Source: Lactarius indigo (lineage: Eukaryota; Basidiomycota; Agaricomycetes; Russulales; Russulaceae). From it: a stretch of 64,000 nt of DNA. Positions 1-11,290 of this stretch are shown piece after piece. The translations under genes and the position numbers were made by a program. The notes beneath the pieces are model-generated. The model was given only the letters and a program-made list of their open reading frames with translations, had not been told where the DNA came from and ran no database searches. Position 1 is the first letter of the stretch, and each line of letters begins with the position of its first letter. The stretch lies in the NCBI GenBank assembly GCA_025766275.1, contig JAFKAC010000020.1, forward strand, positions 62,001 to 126,000. Reading direction: 5' to 3'.

Positions 1-1130
1 GGTCTCAAATGGGCCCAGTGATTTCCTGAGTGACATTCCCGATTTCCTTGAATGGGCCCAGCGTTGCTCTTAATAAATGCTGCCGATGGCCTCAAATGGG
101 CCCAGAATTGATCCTTGGTGAAATTGACGATTGTATTGAATGGGCCCAGTGTCAATCATAAGATATGGTACCGATGGTCTCAAATGGGCCCAGTGTTTTC
201 CTAAGTGACACTACCGATTGCTTTGAATGGGCCCAGCGTTGCTCTTAATAAATGCTGCTGATGGCCTCAAATGGGCCCAGCATTGATACTTGGCGAAATT
301 GCCGATTGCATTGAATGGGCCCAGTATCAATCAAGGTATGGTACCAACGGTCTCAAATGGCCCCGATGTTTTCCCAAGTGATACTACTGAAATCTTTGAA
401 TGGGCCTGGCACTGCTCTTAATAAATGCTGCCAATGGTCTCAAATGGGCCCAGTGTTGTTCGTCAGTGATACTACCAATTGCCTTGAATGGGCCCAGTGT
501 TGCAAATGATTCATGCTGCCGATGGTACCCCATGGACCCAGTGTTATTCCTGAGTGTTACTACCGATTGCCTTGAATGGGCTCAAAATTACTAGCGAGAT
601 ACACTGCCAACAGGCTTAAATGGGCCCAGCATTGCTTGTGAGACATGCTGCCGGTGGGCTCAAATGGGCCCAGCATTGCCCCTTGATGACATCCCTAATC
701 AACTCAATGTTGCTTATGAAAAGTTATGAGGGAAAGCACCGATGGTCTTGAATGGACCCCATGTTGTTTATGAGGGGTGCTACCGCCGGGCTTAGCATCA
801 CTGACAAACCACATTGGGCCCATTTAAGACCATCGGCAGCATTTCTTAAGAGCAATTCTGGGCCAATTCAATCTAATCGGTAGTATATCACTTCGGAACA
901 AGACTGCCGACTATGTTGGCTGGGCCCAGGCATGTTCCTGTGATGCGCAGCCAACCTTCAATAGGCCCAGCCACCCATGGTCAGTCCTGAAATGTGTTGC
1001 TGATAGCTTTGAATGGGCTAAGAATCCTTTTAAGGGCCACCATAGATTGCCTTTAATGGCCTGAGCCCTTCCCTCCAGAGTGCTGCCGATGGTCCTGAAT
1101 GGGCCCAGAATTCTATGGGAAGCACTGGCA
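1..1130. repeat. Left subterminal array, 43-44 bp period, CTGCCGAT-N10-GGGCCC core
   Basis: GGGCCC recurs at 11, 54, 98, 142, 186, 229, 273 and 317, a strict 43-44 bp spacing that then becomes more irregular to about 1130. Alternate units carry CTGCCGAT, CTACCGAT or decayed forms exactly 10 nt before GGGCCC. The orientation is almost uniform, with one reversed copy near 831. Short open frames across it (for example at 315-594) come from repetition and are not genes. These look like transposase-binding subterminal repeats; the function is inferred. Confidence 0.85.
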
Positions 1131-1293
1131 TATTTGTCTTGACATGTACTGCCTGAATGATCCCAGTGATACTCATTGTTGTCCATTGGCAGACTGTCAT
1201 TCCCTGCGTTCTTGGCCGGCAAGCTCTTTTGAGCACACTCATATGTTTTCCAATCCGAAGCTTTAACATTTGGACTATATAACACTCGATATA

Positions 1294-2645
1294 CTACACA
1301 AGGTTCTGCACATCAGTATTGTCCAACTCCTCGATTATATCATCTATCACCTCACTCATTTCCTTCTCCTGCTGATAGATATTCCATACCTGGGCATGGA
1401 TTCGACGATTCCTTGATCCTTCAGCACGTAAGATGGCGACCCTGGTGCTGAGATCAAACTCTTCTTGCTGTTGTAAAGCAGAATAGATGGTCAATGTTGC
1501 AAAAATTGGTAGTGGAATATACAGCGTACCAGTACCTGCTCGGGAGGATGCTGTACTTGCACGTGAAGCACCTCCACACTTTCATCACCATGGCCTACCA
1601 GCACCTGTGAGTTGGAGGGAGATAGGTCATTCCCACCGAAAGTTCTGACTGTATACGGTGAGCAAGGTATGATTCGTAATCAGTCAAACTGGTACTCACT
1701 GTGTGCTACCGAATGGATTCCAACGCGCTCTCCAGCCTCGGTAGGTAGGGCCAAGTCCTCCCTAACATCTTCATTTGGCATCCCATCCTGTCGTGATGGT
1801 GCGCAGGTTATCCCCTGAGCATGGGCCCCAGGCGAGACTGGCGAGTCCATCCCAAAGTTGTCCTGAGCCATTGGCGAGGGTGGCCCATCCATACCAAAAC
1901 TCTCCAGATCTTCGACCTCATGGTCTGTATATGCAGAGTAAGACATATTTTATAATCAGTCAAAATGGTACTCACTGTGTGCTGCCGACGAGATTCCTAC
2001 ACTCTCTCCAACCTCGGCAGGTAAGGCCAAGTCCATCTGGTACTCACCACACGCTGCCGAAGGGTTTCCTACACACTCTCTAACCTCGGCAGGTAGGGCC
2101 AAGTCCATCCCAAAGTCATCTTGAGCCGTTGGTGAGGGTGGCCCATCCATACCAAAACTGCCCCCATCTCGCACCTCCTGAGGAGCCTCTGAGTTGGTGA
2201 TGCCATGGCCTTTTGGCACCTCAGAGGCACTGGAAGGTGGGGCATGCTTGCCCCATTCCCAAACTGTACATGCAGAGTTAGGGGTGAATGGAAATCAGTG
2301 AAAACAACACTTACCACGTGCTGCCTTGAGGCTGCCGATGGACCGAGTTGGCAGAGTAGGTGGAGGCGAATCCATCCCAAAGTCAGCTGGAACTGTAGGG
2401 GATGGAGATCCACCCATTCCAAAGTCGTCCTGAGCTACTGGGGATGGAGACCCGCCCATTCCAAAGTCATCCTGAGCTACCGGAGACGGCGATCCATCCA
2501 TCCCAAAGCTGTGTTTACTTTCTGGGGATGACTCCCCACCCATGCCATAATCGTCTTGACCTTCGGCAGATAGAAGTGGATCTTCACTGATCCTGAGCTG
2601 TTGAGTGCTGACCAATATCGAAAGGGGAGAGCGAGATTGAGACAT
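1294..2645 (-). CDS. Low-complexity protein with FGM(D/G)-SP repeats and C-terminal helical tail
   Basis: I do not recognise this family. The start ATG at 2645 opens an exon (to about 2315) rich in Ser and Pro with repeats of the type DDFGMGGSPSP and FGMDGPPSP. A clear intron follows (GTAAGT near 2314, acceptor ACAG near 2264). The next exons (to about 1960 and from about 1930) repeat the FGMD-SP theme, and each ends near GTGAGTACC, so exon and intron seem to have been duplicated together. A further exon around 1655-1535 leads to a charged last exon ending at 1294, with residues such as NRRIHAQVWNIYQQEKE, likely a coiled coil. The SP dipeptides could be phosphorylation sites, but nothing shows that. 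It lies just inside the left terminal array and carries the CTGCCGA motifs, so it is probably transposon cargo. Exon edges after the first intron are approximate. Confidence 0.5.
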
Positions 2646-2886
2646 GAAAGTAGAATTTTCTGAGTGGAAATGGTCTGCGTGGAGTGGTCTGATGATGTAG
2701 CGATAAGTCGAATGAGTCGGCAGTATCTCGATTACTTATTATGCAAAGAAGAATCCATGTTCTGCTGAGTCAGGTTGTGAATGGATATTTCGGCAGCTCG
2801 GCAGCGGCACCACCCATCGCTAGCACAACCTCAACCGATGTGGCAATTGACACCGCTGAACACATTGTTCTTTTTACTTCAACACC

Positions 2887-4741
2887 ATGACATCCCTTCT
2901 TTCCATCGCATCAGTGATCGAAGCCGCCCTTGCTGCTTATGTCTCAGTCCGAGACGTAACTGACAGGGCAGAATGGAAACGCCACCTTGAGAAGGAGAAG
3001 GTAAGTCCTTGTTTAGGTTTCCATTTGATCTCATCCCCATTTGAGTTAGGCCAAGGCAACAAAAGTCTTTCGGCAGGTCAAGAAGGACAATTCGGGGGAG
3101 GCGCCAGCACTGCATCCCACACTAGCGGCGCTCTACATCGTATTAGACGCTGATGGTGATCTTTCAGAGATCACCAGGACAAACCCTGGCCTTAAGAGGC
3201 ATAAGTATTACCAACCTGGGGCCAAGTTCCCCCAGGACATCTCGGACTTGTTGCCGAGCGAGGGTCGCTGGTGGGAAACCCTTGGTGAGTCATTAAAAAC
3301 TGTCTCATTTGCTTTCTCAACGTCTCCCCACAGTTGCCGAGTCTCGAAATGTGGGACCACCACCAAAGACGGTCCCACATCACCTGCCGAGGGTGAAGCT
3401 CATCCTGCCGGATCCACCTGCCGACTATGCGGCAATGCAGGTGGATGGGTCGCAGAAGGTGAGTAATTATATCTCTATTCCTCTGATCATTCTGACTTCC
3501 TCCAACAGTTGCTAAGGGCCACCCGCAACCGAAGGCAGTGTGAAGGGGCTGCCGAAGCTGCTGCCGTGGTCGATTCGAGGAAGCGTAAGCGGCCTTTGCC
3601 TTCAGGCGACAAGACCAAGAAGCGCCATGCGGGGCCCTCACGGCAGCAATGTAGGCCTGCAATCAATGACGAGGACGAGTTTGAGAGTGAGGACGATGAC
3701 GACAACAGCAACAGCAACGACAACAGCTCCAGTGACGATGGCTATGAAGAAGAGGACGAGATCGAGGAGGAGGAGGAGGAGGACGATGAGGTGGACGAGA
3801 TCAACGATGACAACGACGACAATGACGACAATGACGACGACAATGACGACGGCAAGGGAGGTGAAGAGGGTGAGGGAGAAAACGAGTATGAGAGGTATAA
3901 GTTCAAGGTGCGTATTTGTTATCTTTTCATTATTCGCAGCTGAAGGAAATGTAAATAGTGCTCTCGATGCACCCGTGCAGGGGTCGACTGCCAGACAAGG
4001 CCGACAGGGCCTTGCATTCGCTGCAAGGAGAAGAAGCAGCAATGCAGTCTGATGCCCATAAACACGAAGACAGGCAAGGCAGATCGGCGGATACTGACGG
4101 CCAAGCAGGTCTTCAAGTTCCGCCTTGAGCAGCTCAAGGGGAAGCAGCCGAGGCGTGGGGTCAGGGTGGGTTCAGACTCGGTAGCGTTTGCCTCAAGGAT
4201 GGTTGGGAGGATGAAGCTGGACAGCGGGTCATCTCATGGCCATTCTCGCTCGGCAGCTTCGGTTTCACCGTCTGCAGCTGAGTCGCCCGTCCCACCCTCT
4301 GCGGAGCTGTTCCCTGCTGTAGACGCAGCTGCTGAGCCCTCTGTCCCTACTCCCACTTCAATTCCCATCATCTCTGCCACCGCCGCCCCTTCCCCTGCTG
4401 CTGCAGTTCCTCCTACCACTGCTACCACCATTCCCCCTGCCGCCGCCACTCCCATTCCCCCTACCCCTGCTGCCGACTTTCCTGTTCCCATTGACGACCA
4501 CTCCCCCTCCATAGCCCCCACTCTCCGTCGGCACGTGTCATCGAAGAGGAAGAAACTCGTGCCGTATGTCTTGGTGCCAAACCCACCACCCTCGGTCTCC
4601 TCACGACAGCAAAGCTCTGCCGCCCAGGAGTCGCAAGTGCCGTCTCCCAGCAGCAGCAGCATGGTGGCCTTGGAGAGAAGGGTAGCTGCGATTGAAGAAT
4701 GGATACGCGCGCAAGATGAGAACTGGAAGGGCGGATTGTAA
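2887..4741 (+). CDS. Acidic protein with Cys-rich putative zinc motif (five exons)
   Basis: The exon chain 2887-3000, 3077-3284, 3334-3458, 3509-3869 and 3981-4741 keeps one open frame of about 522 codons, with GT-AG borders (GTAAGT, GTGAGT, GTGAGT, GTGAGG donors). Exon 4 encodes a basic stretch followed by a long Asp/Glu/Asn tract. Exon 5 starts with VDCQTRPTGPCIRC and KEKKQQCSLMP, a Cys spacing resembling the fungal-specific zinc-cluster variants common in Agaricomycetes. The C-terminal half is Ala/Pro/Ser rich and ends in a short helical segment (VALERRVAAIEEWIRAQ). Binding of DNA or chromatin is plausible but inferred. The first intron ends in TCGGCAG, the transposon-wide heptamer. The last donor was chosen because it alone keeps phase with the Cys motif. 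Confidence 0.6.
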
Positions 4742-5363
4742 GACCTTTTTCTTACTTTACGCATTTTTTGGCATTGTTTTTGTTTTGTTTACTATTTCCC
4801 TCTGCCTCGGTATCTCTTTACATACTTGTCTCACATCTAGCTAGTTCACTGCCCTACTGTACCATGTCTGTATCAAATACAATCTCCACTTGCTGTCTTG
4901 TTTTGCCCTGCGTGATTGTGAGTTGGTTGTGATGTTTCGGCAGCTGTTCAGAACTGGTCAAATAACTCACAAACGGTCTGATTTTATCGCTTAGAGTTGG
5001 CGGAGGATTCCTCAGCATTTGAGAATATCTACCTCCCCAAATATTTTCAGATCTCCGACATCTTATTTCCCAAGGCAGCAAAAATGTTGGCTTGAGCTGC
5101 CGCAACACTATATCATTGTCAAGGCATTTAATGGTGCTGAAAATTTGCACAACACGTGTATAGATAGATATTTACGTTACACTCTGAGTGACGCTTGGTA
5201 CGAGTGAGAACCCAGAAAAGGGATGTGAGGGAGATACTAATCATCTGCAGCGGTGTATGCCCCTTGCCCCTCCTCCTTCTAGCGACCCACTCTGGTCCTG
5301 GCAGACATGCCGCTGCTCCTATTGGACACATTCACCTTCTAGAGTCAATGAGGAAGCTATCAC
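4742..5363. other. Intergenic stretch between convergent cargo genes
   Basis: T-rich sequence follows the stop at 4741. The short open frames on both strands have no composition or splice signals that support a gene. One TCGGCAG lies near 4935 and one GCTGCCGCAA variant near 5095. Nothing else is seen. Confidence 0.5.
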
Positions 5364-7514
5364 TTACTGAATTTGCTTAGCCCGCTCTGTAGGCTGCGTT
5401 ACGCGCACTGAGCGCCGAGTGTCATTCTGTGTATTTGTCAAACGGCGATCAACTTTCTGGCGCTTGGAGGGGGGGGTATCAGAAGTTACCTGGGTGAGAG
5501 GCCCTGAGTTTCAAGGTGCTAGATTGAATTTAGGTCACTTACTTGGTCGTCAGGGGAGCGTTCCTGGGCAGGACCTGCCCTTGAGCTGCCGATGGGAGCT
5601 GGGTGCTGCGTGATGATGCGAGGGCGAGGACGAGTGCGAGTGTGAGGAGGTGGAGGCGGAGGTGGGGGGTTGGGAGGGTGTGGGGGCAGCATTCCCCCAT
5701 CTTCTTGCATCGGCAGCTCCTCATGAGGCTGCTGACCATTGGCGCTCTGGTGAGGGTGAGGCCTAAGTTACAGAAACATAAGGGAGCTCAGTTACTTACA
5801 CTGCTTGGACTCCCAGCACCATCTTCTTGGCTTTGTCCATTAGACCCACCCCCGGTTGAATGCTCACCATCATAATGCCTGTTAGCCTTATCCACTTTCT
5901 TGAAGCGGAATGGGATCTCGCTGGCAGCTCGCCTCTGTATCCAGTGCTTGAGTAGGGAGTTGGCGTCATGGAGACGAATGTGATGGTATTGTGTCAGAGT
6001 GACCCCTTCCGGCAGGTACTCGGCAGCAATAAAGTCGCCTTGGGCCTCATGTATTCTGGCCCATGGGACCCTTCCCTTGCTCCCACCGGCAGCAATCTCT
6101 GAGAATCAGATAACTGGCTAGGTCAGCAACAGGGAACTGTAGTTCACTCACGGTACATCTCACTCATGAACTTGCCAATGACCACCTTCTTGTACATGAG
6201 GCCCTCGCGATCAATGTCTTCCCATTTTGGCAGCACAGGGTACCCATTTTCGTCCATCGGCAGCTTCACCTTAGGGGTTTTATCCTTCCTTTTTCTGTCC
6301 TCTTCACTGCTATCGGCAGGGTATTCCCCTACGAAGGTGTCATATTAGCACATTTCTCTTGAAGTGAAATAGACGCTAACCAAAAGACTCGGCAGTCCAT
6401 CTTGAGAACTCCTCAACCAGTGGGTCCTTTGACCAGCCTTTGTACCGGGCTTTGAAAGAAGTTCCGCCCAGCTCGTCATTGTTGTCATAGCTATTTGATA
6501 GGTTGTTAGATTGTAAGTATATAGCTTTGTATACGCACAACATGATCAAGGGTCCGTCATCATCACAATACCCCCCCAAAATAGCAACGTGCACTCCATA
6601 TTGGCGGTACATGGTCTCAGAAAAGTCCCGGATTGTATGAATACCGTGCTTCTCAAACATCCTTGGTGAGATTTAGTCAACTTCCATCTGGTAAAATGAT
6701 TGGCATGTACATACCGCTGCTGCTGCCGAGGAGGTACACCTTGCTCTGCCCATTTCTTCGCCTCTGCTCGGTACTTCACCTGTGTGTCTTCATCCAACCT
6801 TTCACCAATTAACTTCACAGCCTTCCTGTAACAGCCGAGGTAGCTTCGTGATCCTGGCGTTGACCCAGACATTTCAACAGCCATCTTGTCCAGTTCCTGC
6901 CGGTGATGGTCAATCAAAATGTCGTGATATGTCCATCGTTTGCGACGAAAGCTGAATCTTTTGCGCTCCTGTTGGCACTTGTTGTAAAGGTACCGGCGGA
7001 CAAGCTGCAAAATATCAGGGCTGGACAATGTAGCCAAGAGTGCACATACTGTTTCTACGACCTTTCTATCAAATTTGGCGCCTTGTCGCCAGTGTCTCTC
7101 AATGCGGTCCACCGAATCTTGGATGATTTTTAACCGACCATCTGCATCGGCAGCCCGGAACTCGGCAGTGTGCTTCTGCAACATGCTCGCTTGTTCATCT
7201 GTGATTTCAATGTCCTGCTTTGAGGGGCTGTGAAGTGACATCAACAGAGGGCGTTTGCGTAAATACAATGGTTATACACACCTTTCTTCACTCGTGGCAC
7301 CTCCCACCTCGTCCTCAAGATCGGCAGCGAGCCAACGTAACTCGCCAGATGCAACTGACCCGAAGTCAGAAGATGGATACGAGCCCTCAGACTCTAGACC
7401 TGAGTCGTAGTCTTCATCTGAGGTTTCATCATCTGACAGAGCTACGTCCTTCTCCCCCTTACTGCGATGCACAGAATTGGGCTTGGCACCTTTCTTGGTT
7501 GTTTTTTCGGGCAT
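5364..7514 (-). CDS. Conserved Agaricomycete-type protein of unknown function
   Basis: The ATG at 7514 starts an acidic, Ser-rich N-terminus (LSDDETSDEDYDSGLESE). The next exon (about 7230-6715) encodes a helical basic region, including NKCQQERKRFSFRRKRW, and ends with KKWAEQGVPPRQQQR. Exons around 6660-6540 (HGIHTIRDFSETMYRQYGVH), 6475-6380, 6332-6152 (from EYPADSSEEDRKRKDK) and 6100-5790 follow. A Pro-rich stretch (5740-5550) and a basic tail end at the stop at 5364-5366. Introns are about 50 bp with good GT-AG borders. The pattern 'tree of W and G in a KW-EG-PP-QR context' reminds me of a large family of unknown proteins in Agaricomycete genomes, recalled and not searched. It is divergently arranged with the TET/JBP gene, with 170 bp between starts, so they may share a promoter region. 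Confidence 0.6.
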
Positions 7515-8704
7515 GGGGAAGATTCACGGGAGGGACAGACTGAAGGTCTGACAATCTGCGGCAGTTTAAGTGACGATATCACATGCTTGGCAGCATGGGT
7601 TTGTTTATCAGCAGCTAGAAAAACTATGGAATTCGGGTGGATCAGCAGCTAGTCTTCTGCACCAAGTTCCTTAACGGTTAGAATATGCAGTCTTTCCAGC
7701 CTGTTAACTCCCGCAGACTCACTCCCCTGAGTCTCTCGCATCTCTGTGCCCAATATCTCCGAGCTCAGTTCCGATTCAAGTTAGATGAGCGCTCCTCTGA
7801 GCTGATTGACGCTGCCATGGCGCCACAAGTCCCCCTGATGCTGCCGGTGCATCTAATTTTGGAGCTGGACCGAATGGCACTCACTCTGGTGGAGGCCTTC
7901 ATGAACCGCGGTCAGTTATGTAGACCAGCCACTCAGGCATCAATTTCTGAAATAATCTGAGCAGTGAAGATAGAGTGGGATGCTACACGTTATGCGGAGA
8001 AGCTCCCAAAGAAGTTCCCAAGGCCGGGAACTGCTGCCGCAGACGCTGGCGAGGCCATTATGAGAAGGCAATATCCTCCACGGAATGATTCAGCTGCCGA
8101 CATTCCCATTTCAAGACCCTGCATTATTGTTGATATGCAGGGAGTTATATTGGCATGGCACCTTCCTGGAATCTTGAATGATTCTAGGCAAGTGAGTTTA
8201 TTCACCTTGTCCAATCACCACATCAAATTGAATATGTATTTTAGAGTGAAATGATGGCCGCGACGGCGAAGTTACATCCATTGCTGGAAAAGCGCCGAAC
8301 AGGCACCTCTTGGTGCCTTGATCCAGGATACTTTCCTTCGGGATTAGATGGCCATCAAGGGTTAATTGACCTTTCACCTGCATGGTTCCAACAAGGGCAT
8401 GAGGTGAGCTGTTTAATCATGTAATATTTTCTTGTTCGGTAGCTGATTTCAATTGAGACAGTACAAAATTTCCCTCAGGTCTCCGTGTCTTTGAAAAATC
8501 CAGCTGCCTTAGACTGGCTAGATCGCGCCACTGAAACGAATTCAATAATGGGTGCGATACTGGCTGTCATTCATCCGGAACTTTATGATGCCGGTCGGGA
8601 TACCTTCAAAGTGCTAAGAAGCTGCTCTGAGATCATGCCCCAGGAGATCCTCCACAAATGGACATCCGTTTACAGCGGCATCTCTGTCATATGCAACCGC
8701 CTCA

Positions 8705-9210
8705 TGTCACGTTTCTATTTGCATGGACTGTACGAGTTCGAAACCCTTACTGTACCGGTTGCAGCTACGGCGGTAAGGTAGATTAGTTGCGGACTTACGA
8801 TAGGTGATACGAGCACGATAGGAGATATGGTACGATTGCTGACTGATGACCGACGCCACTAGTACAGGTACTAGTAGTCTTAGGGTTTACGCTGTTTCTG
8901 CGATACGTTGGACGCTACTTACTGTGACTCATGGCAGCGCTTCAAAGCCTGCTAGAATGTGTATTTAAACTGTCTTGTGAAGACCAAGATACGCCATCTT
9001 GGTCTTCTTGAATCGTCACTTGTTTCTTTCTTCTCTTCGCCCGCCTTCGCCATATTTACAGGAACGACAGACTTGCCGGTGTACCTCCGCGTATTCACTA
9101 AGGCAAAGGCTTGGACCTTCGAGTCTTCAAGTCAGCAGAAGTCGCTACATCGCTAAGTGTTACCCGCCACATTCGAGCTCAAGTCGAGCTAACGTCGTGA
9201 CGACGTTACA
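8705..9210 (+). repeat. 5' LTR of element A
   Basis: The 506 bp LTR starts with TG and ends with CA. It has TATTTAAA at 8962-8969. A perfect 12 bp inverted repeat with a 5 nt loop (8979-8990 and 8996-9007) straddles the predicted transcription start. Confidence 0.97.
8962..9006 (+). promoter_or_regulatory. TATA box and predicted start of element A RNA
   Basis: TATTTAAA at 8962-8969 is 34 nt before ATCTTGGTCTT (8996-9006). That 11-mer is the exact reverse complement of the primer site at 9213-9223, so it is predicted to be the first 11 nt of the RNA. Confidence 0.65.
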
Positions 9211-9212
9211 TT

Positions 9213-9223
9213 AAGACCAAGAT
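9213..9223 (+). other. Predicted self-primer binding site of element A
   Basis: AAGACCAAGAT starts 2 nt after the LTR and pairs over 11 nt with the predicted RNA 5' end (8996-9006), with mismatches immediately outside on both sides. This is the Tf1-type self-priming geometry; no tRNA match was recognised. Confidence 0.65.
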
Positions 9224-9229
9224 CCCATC

Positions 9230-11290
9230 GTGGCCGTAACAACCAGAGATCAGTGGACGAGCTTTCGTCCGTATTCAATTCCCCGGAGAGGAGAGCGGAA
9301 CGTCCCTACGCGCTTTTTACAAGCTGCTAGTTGGAGAGAACGACAGGAAGAAACAGGATACTTCGTAGAATTTAACGGACCGACAAGGTTCCGCCCAGTT
9401 GAGTTTAACTTCGATCACCTGTGCTGGGTGGAGGTTACGTGGAACCCCATAGAATCCCAGTGGGACATAATACGACCAGCCGGACCCAGATACCGCTGCG
9501 ACATCGACGCCCGAGAACTTAACGACAGATCAGATTGGGGCCCGATCGACGGACAAGTACGAGAACACTCAACTGGAGAAGTAGTGTCAGAAGAAGAAAG
9601 CGAGCAGAGTCAAGGAGAAAGTGAAGGACGAGAGCCAAACCAGACAGAAACTAGCGGAGGAGCTATACAAGACCTCCTCGTAGAGCGAGCTGAGTCCGCA
9701 CATATTACAGAACCAGAACCAATTCACATTCGATCCCCAGCTATCATGGCCACAATAACGCGTGCCATGGAAGAAGTCGCCATGGAAGAAGCGAGAGTAA
9801 TACAGCACGAAGCAAGGAACATCATCCTGCCCATTGACCCAGAAACAGGCATACGTATGACAGCGGATGACGCCGCAATCTTCAGGGCAATAGGGTCAGA
9901 TAGAGGAGACCCCCCATCAGAACGACGACCAGCAATGGAGCTACCCCCGGGAATAGGGGGGCCGGGAAGTGACCCACCACCGCCACCGGGAGGAGGAGTC
10001 CCGTTTGACCTACGACGAACTGAACCACCAAGAGGACCGCCTCATGCCCCACCCGGTGGTGGAGGAGGCGGAGGTGGCGGAGGTGATGGAGGGGGAGGCG
10101 CGGAGGGTCGAGGACACCCCAGCGAGAAATTAACCGGCGAGCCACCCTCTATCTTTGACGGGGATCGACTTAAAGTCGACCAATTCCTCACACAGTGGCA
10201 TGTTTATTGGGGTATGAACTTGGACGCCCCCATCATGCGCAACGATTACAGGAGATGCCTCCTGTTCCTCTCATACATCAAAGGCGGAGCAGTCAGCGAA
10301 TGGGTCCTATCCTTCCTGAACTGGCTCAATCGACAAATACAACGAGGGATCAGTCCCTACACTCGAGGCTTGTGGGACGCCGTAGCCGACGGCTTCAGCC
10401 AGAGGTTTGAAAATACGCTGGAAAGAGAGCAGGCACAAGCCGTATTACGAAAAGGCTTCAAAATGGTGGGGGAAGACATTGACAAGTACGTCAATGATTT
10501 CGAGCAATTAGCACGGAAGGCTCATTATCACCTCAATGAACCGCAAACGATCGACCTATTCACGTCGGGTTTGCCCAAGGAACTGTTCAAGAACGCATTC
10601 CAATTCGACGAGCCGACAACGTTCGACGAGTGGAAGAGGGCCGTCCTCAAACGGCAGAAGAATTATATTCACCTCAAAGCCAGGCTCAACGAATACAAAA
10701 GCACGACAGCCCCGAAGAAACAAACCGGCAATGCAGGGTGGGCGCTCCCACAAAACCTCCCGCAAACGAACCCATGGGCCATGGATACGTCGGCCGACCG
10801 CGCCAAGGTGTGACTGGCCGGGTCAGAAGAGATCGACTTCAACAAACTACCCCACCACGATTGGCCAACACCGCCATTTCCACCACGAGGAGGGCCGGGA
10901 TCCAGAGGATGAGGAAGAGGCGGGTCTAGAAGGGACCTAAGGAACGTCCTCTGCTATAATTGTCACGCTCCCGGACACCTCTCACGAAACTGCCCGCACC
11001 CCCGACAACAGAGACAGTGGCAAAATGCCCCATCCAGTAGCAGAATGACTGAAACCTCCTGGCCGCCGCAAGGGCTGGGATCTCCGGGCCCGATATCTCA
11101 ATACGAACCATCGCTGCAGGGGTACGCCACACCAATGTCCAGCGCGACGCCCGCACCACAGATCAAAGCGGCAAAAACGGCAGGAGAACAGGCGAAGGAA
11201 TGGCTGACACAGGTGGCCAACAGTACGGACGAGGTAAAAGACCTCATACTACAAGATTTGTGGGGAAAGGAGGGTTTTCAGAACGCCTGA
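9230..11290 (+). CDS. gag: Gag of element A, non-AUG N-terminal extension, two in-frame TGA codons
   Basis: The frame opens after the TAA at 9212. The first plausible start is GTG at 9230 (A at -3, G at +4); the first AUG in any frame is the in-frame ATG at 9746. The 172-residue extension resembles those of B and D in a Gly-Tyr-x-Val ... Pro-x-Glu pattern. A Pro/Gly-rich stretch (around 9930-10120) precedes the capsid-like region (from about 10130, FDGDRLKVDQFLTQWHVYWG). A CCHC knuckle follows (CYNCHAPGHLSRNC, near 10960). TGA codons at 10811-10813 and 10910-10912 interrupt the same frame before the knuckle; both fit CGA to TGA changes. The frame ends at 11288-11290 after the frameshift site. 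A full-length Gag would need readthrough or an intact helper copy. Confidence 0.85.
11272..11278 (+). promoter_or_regulatory. Predicted -1 frameshift site, element A gag/pol
   Basis: GGGTTTT is set as G-GGT-TTT in the gag frame, a canonical X-XXY-YYZ heptamer. It lies 9 nt before the gag stop, in the short overlap where the pol frame is -1. Confidence 0.6.

Noticed and set aside
1..1130. CRISPR-like array of repeats and spacers
   Set aside because: Repeats and spacers are both related, the period is a simple 43-44 bp, the genome is eukaryotic and no cas genes are present; the right end carries the same unit inverted.
3638..4042. Minus-strand hydrophobic frame opposite the acidic tract
   Set aside because: It is the complement of GAC/GAG-rich codons, has no start or splice support and opposes a well-supported exon chain.
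7515..7684. tRNA or small RNA gene between the divergent cargo genes
   Set aside because: No cloverleaf or box A/B pattern seen; I found no convincing tRNA or rRNA gene anywhere in the window.
8959..9156. Identical small frames in the two LTRs of element A (8959-9156 and 16283-16480)
   Set aside because: They lie wholly in the LTR and depend on a non-ATG start (GTG at 8959); they have no relation to Gag and are absent from the diverged solo LTR.
10811..10813. Programmed UGA readthrough in element A gag
   Set aside because: The CT after TGA is favourable, but a second TGA (10910) has GG after it and other families have no stop at the homologous place; CpG decay explains both more simply.
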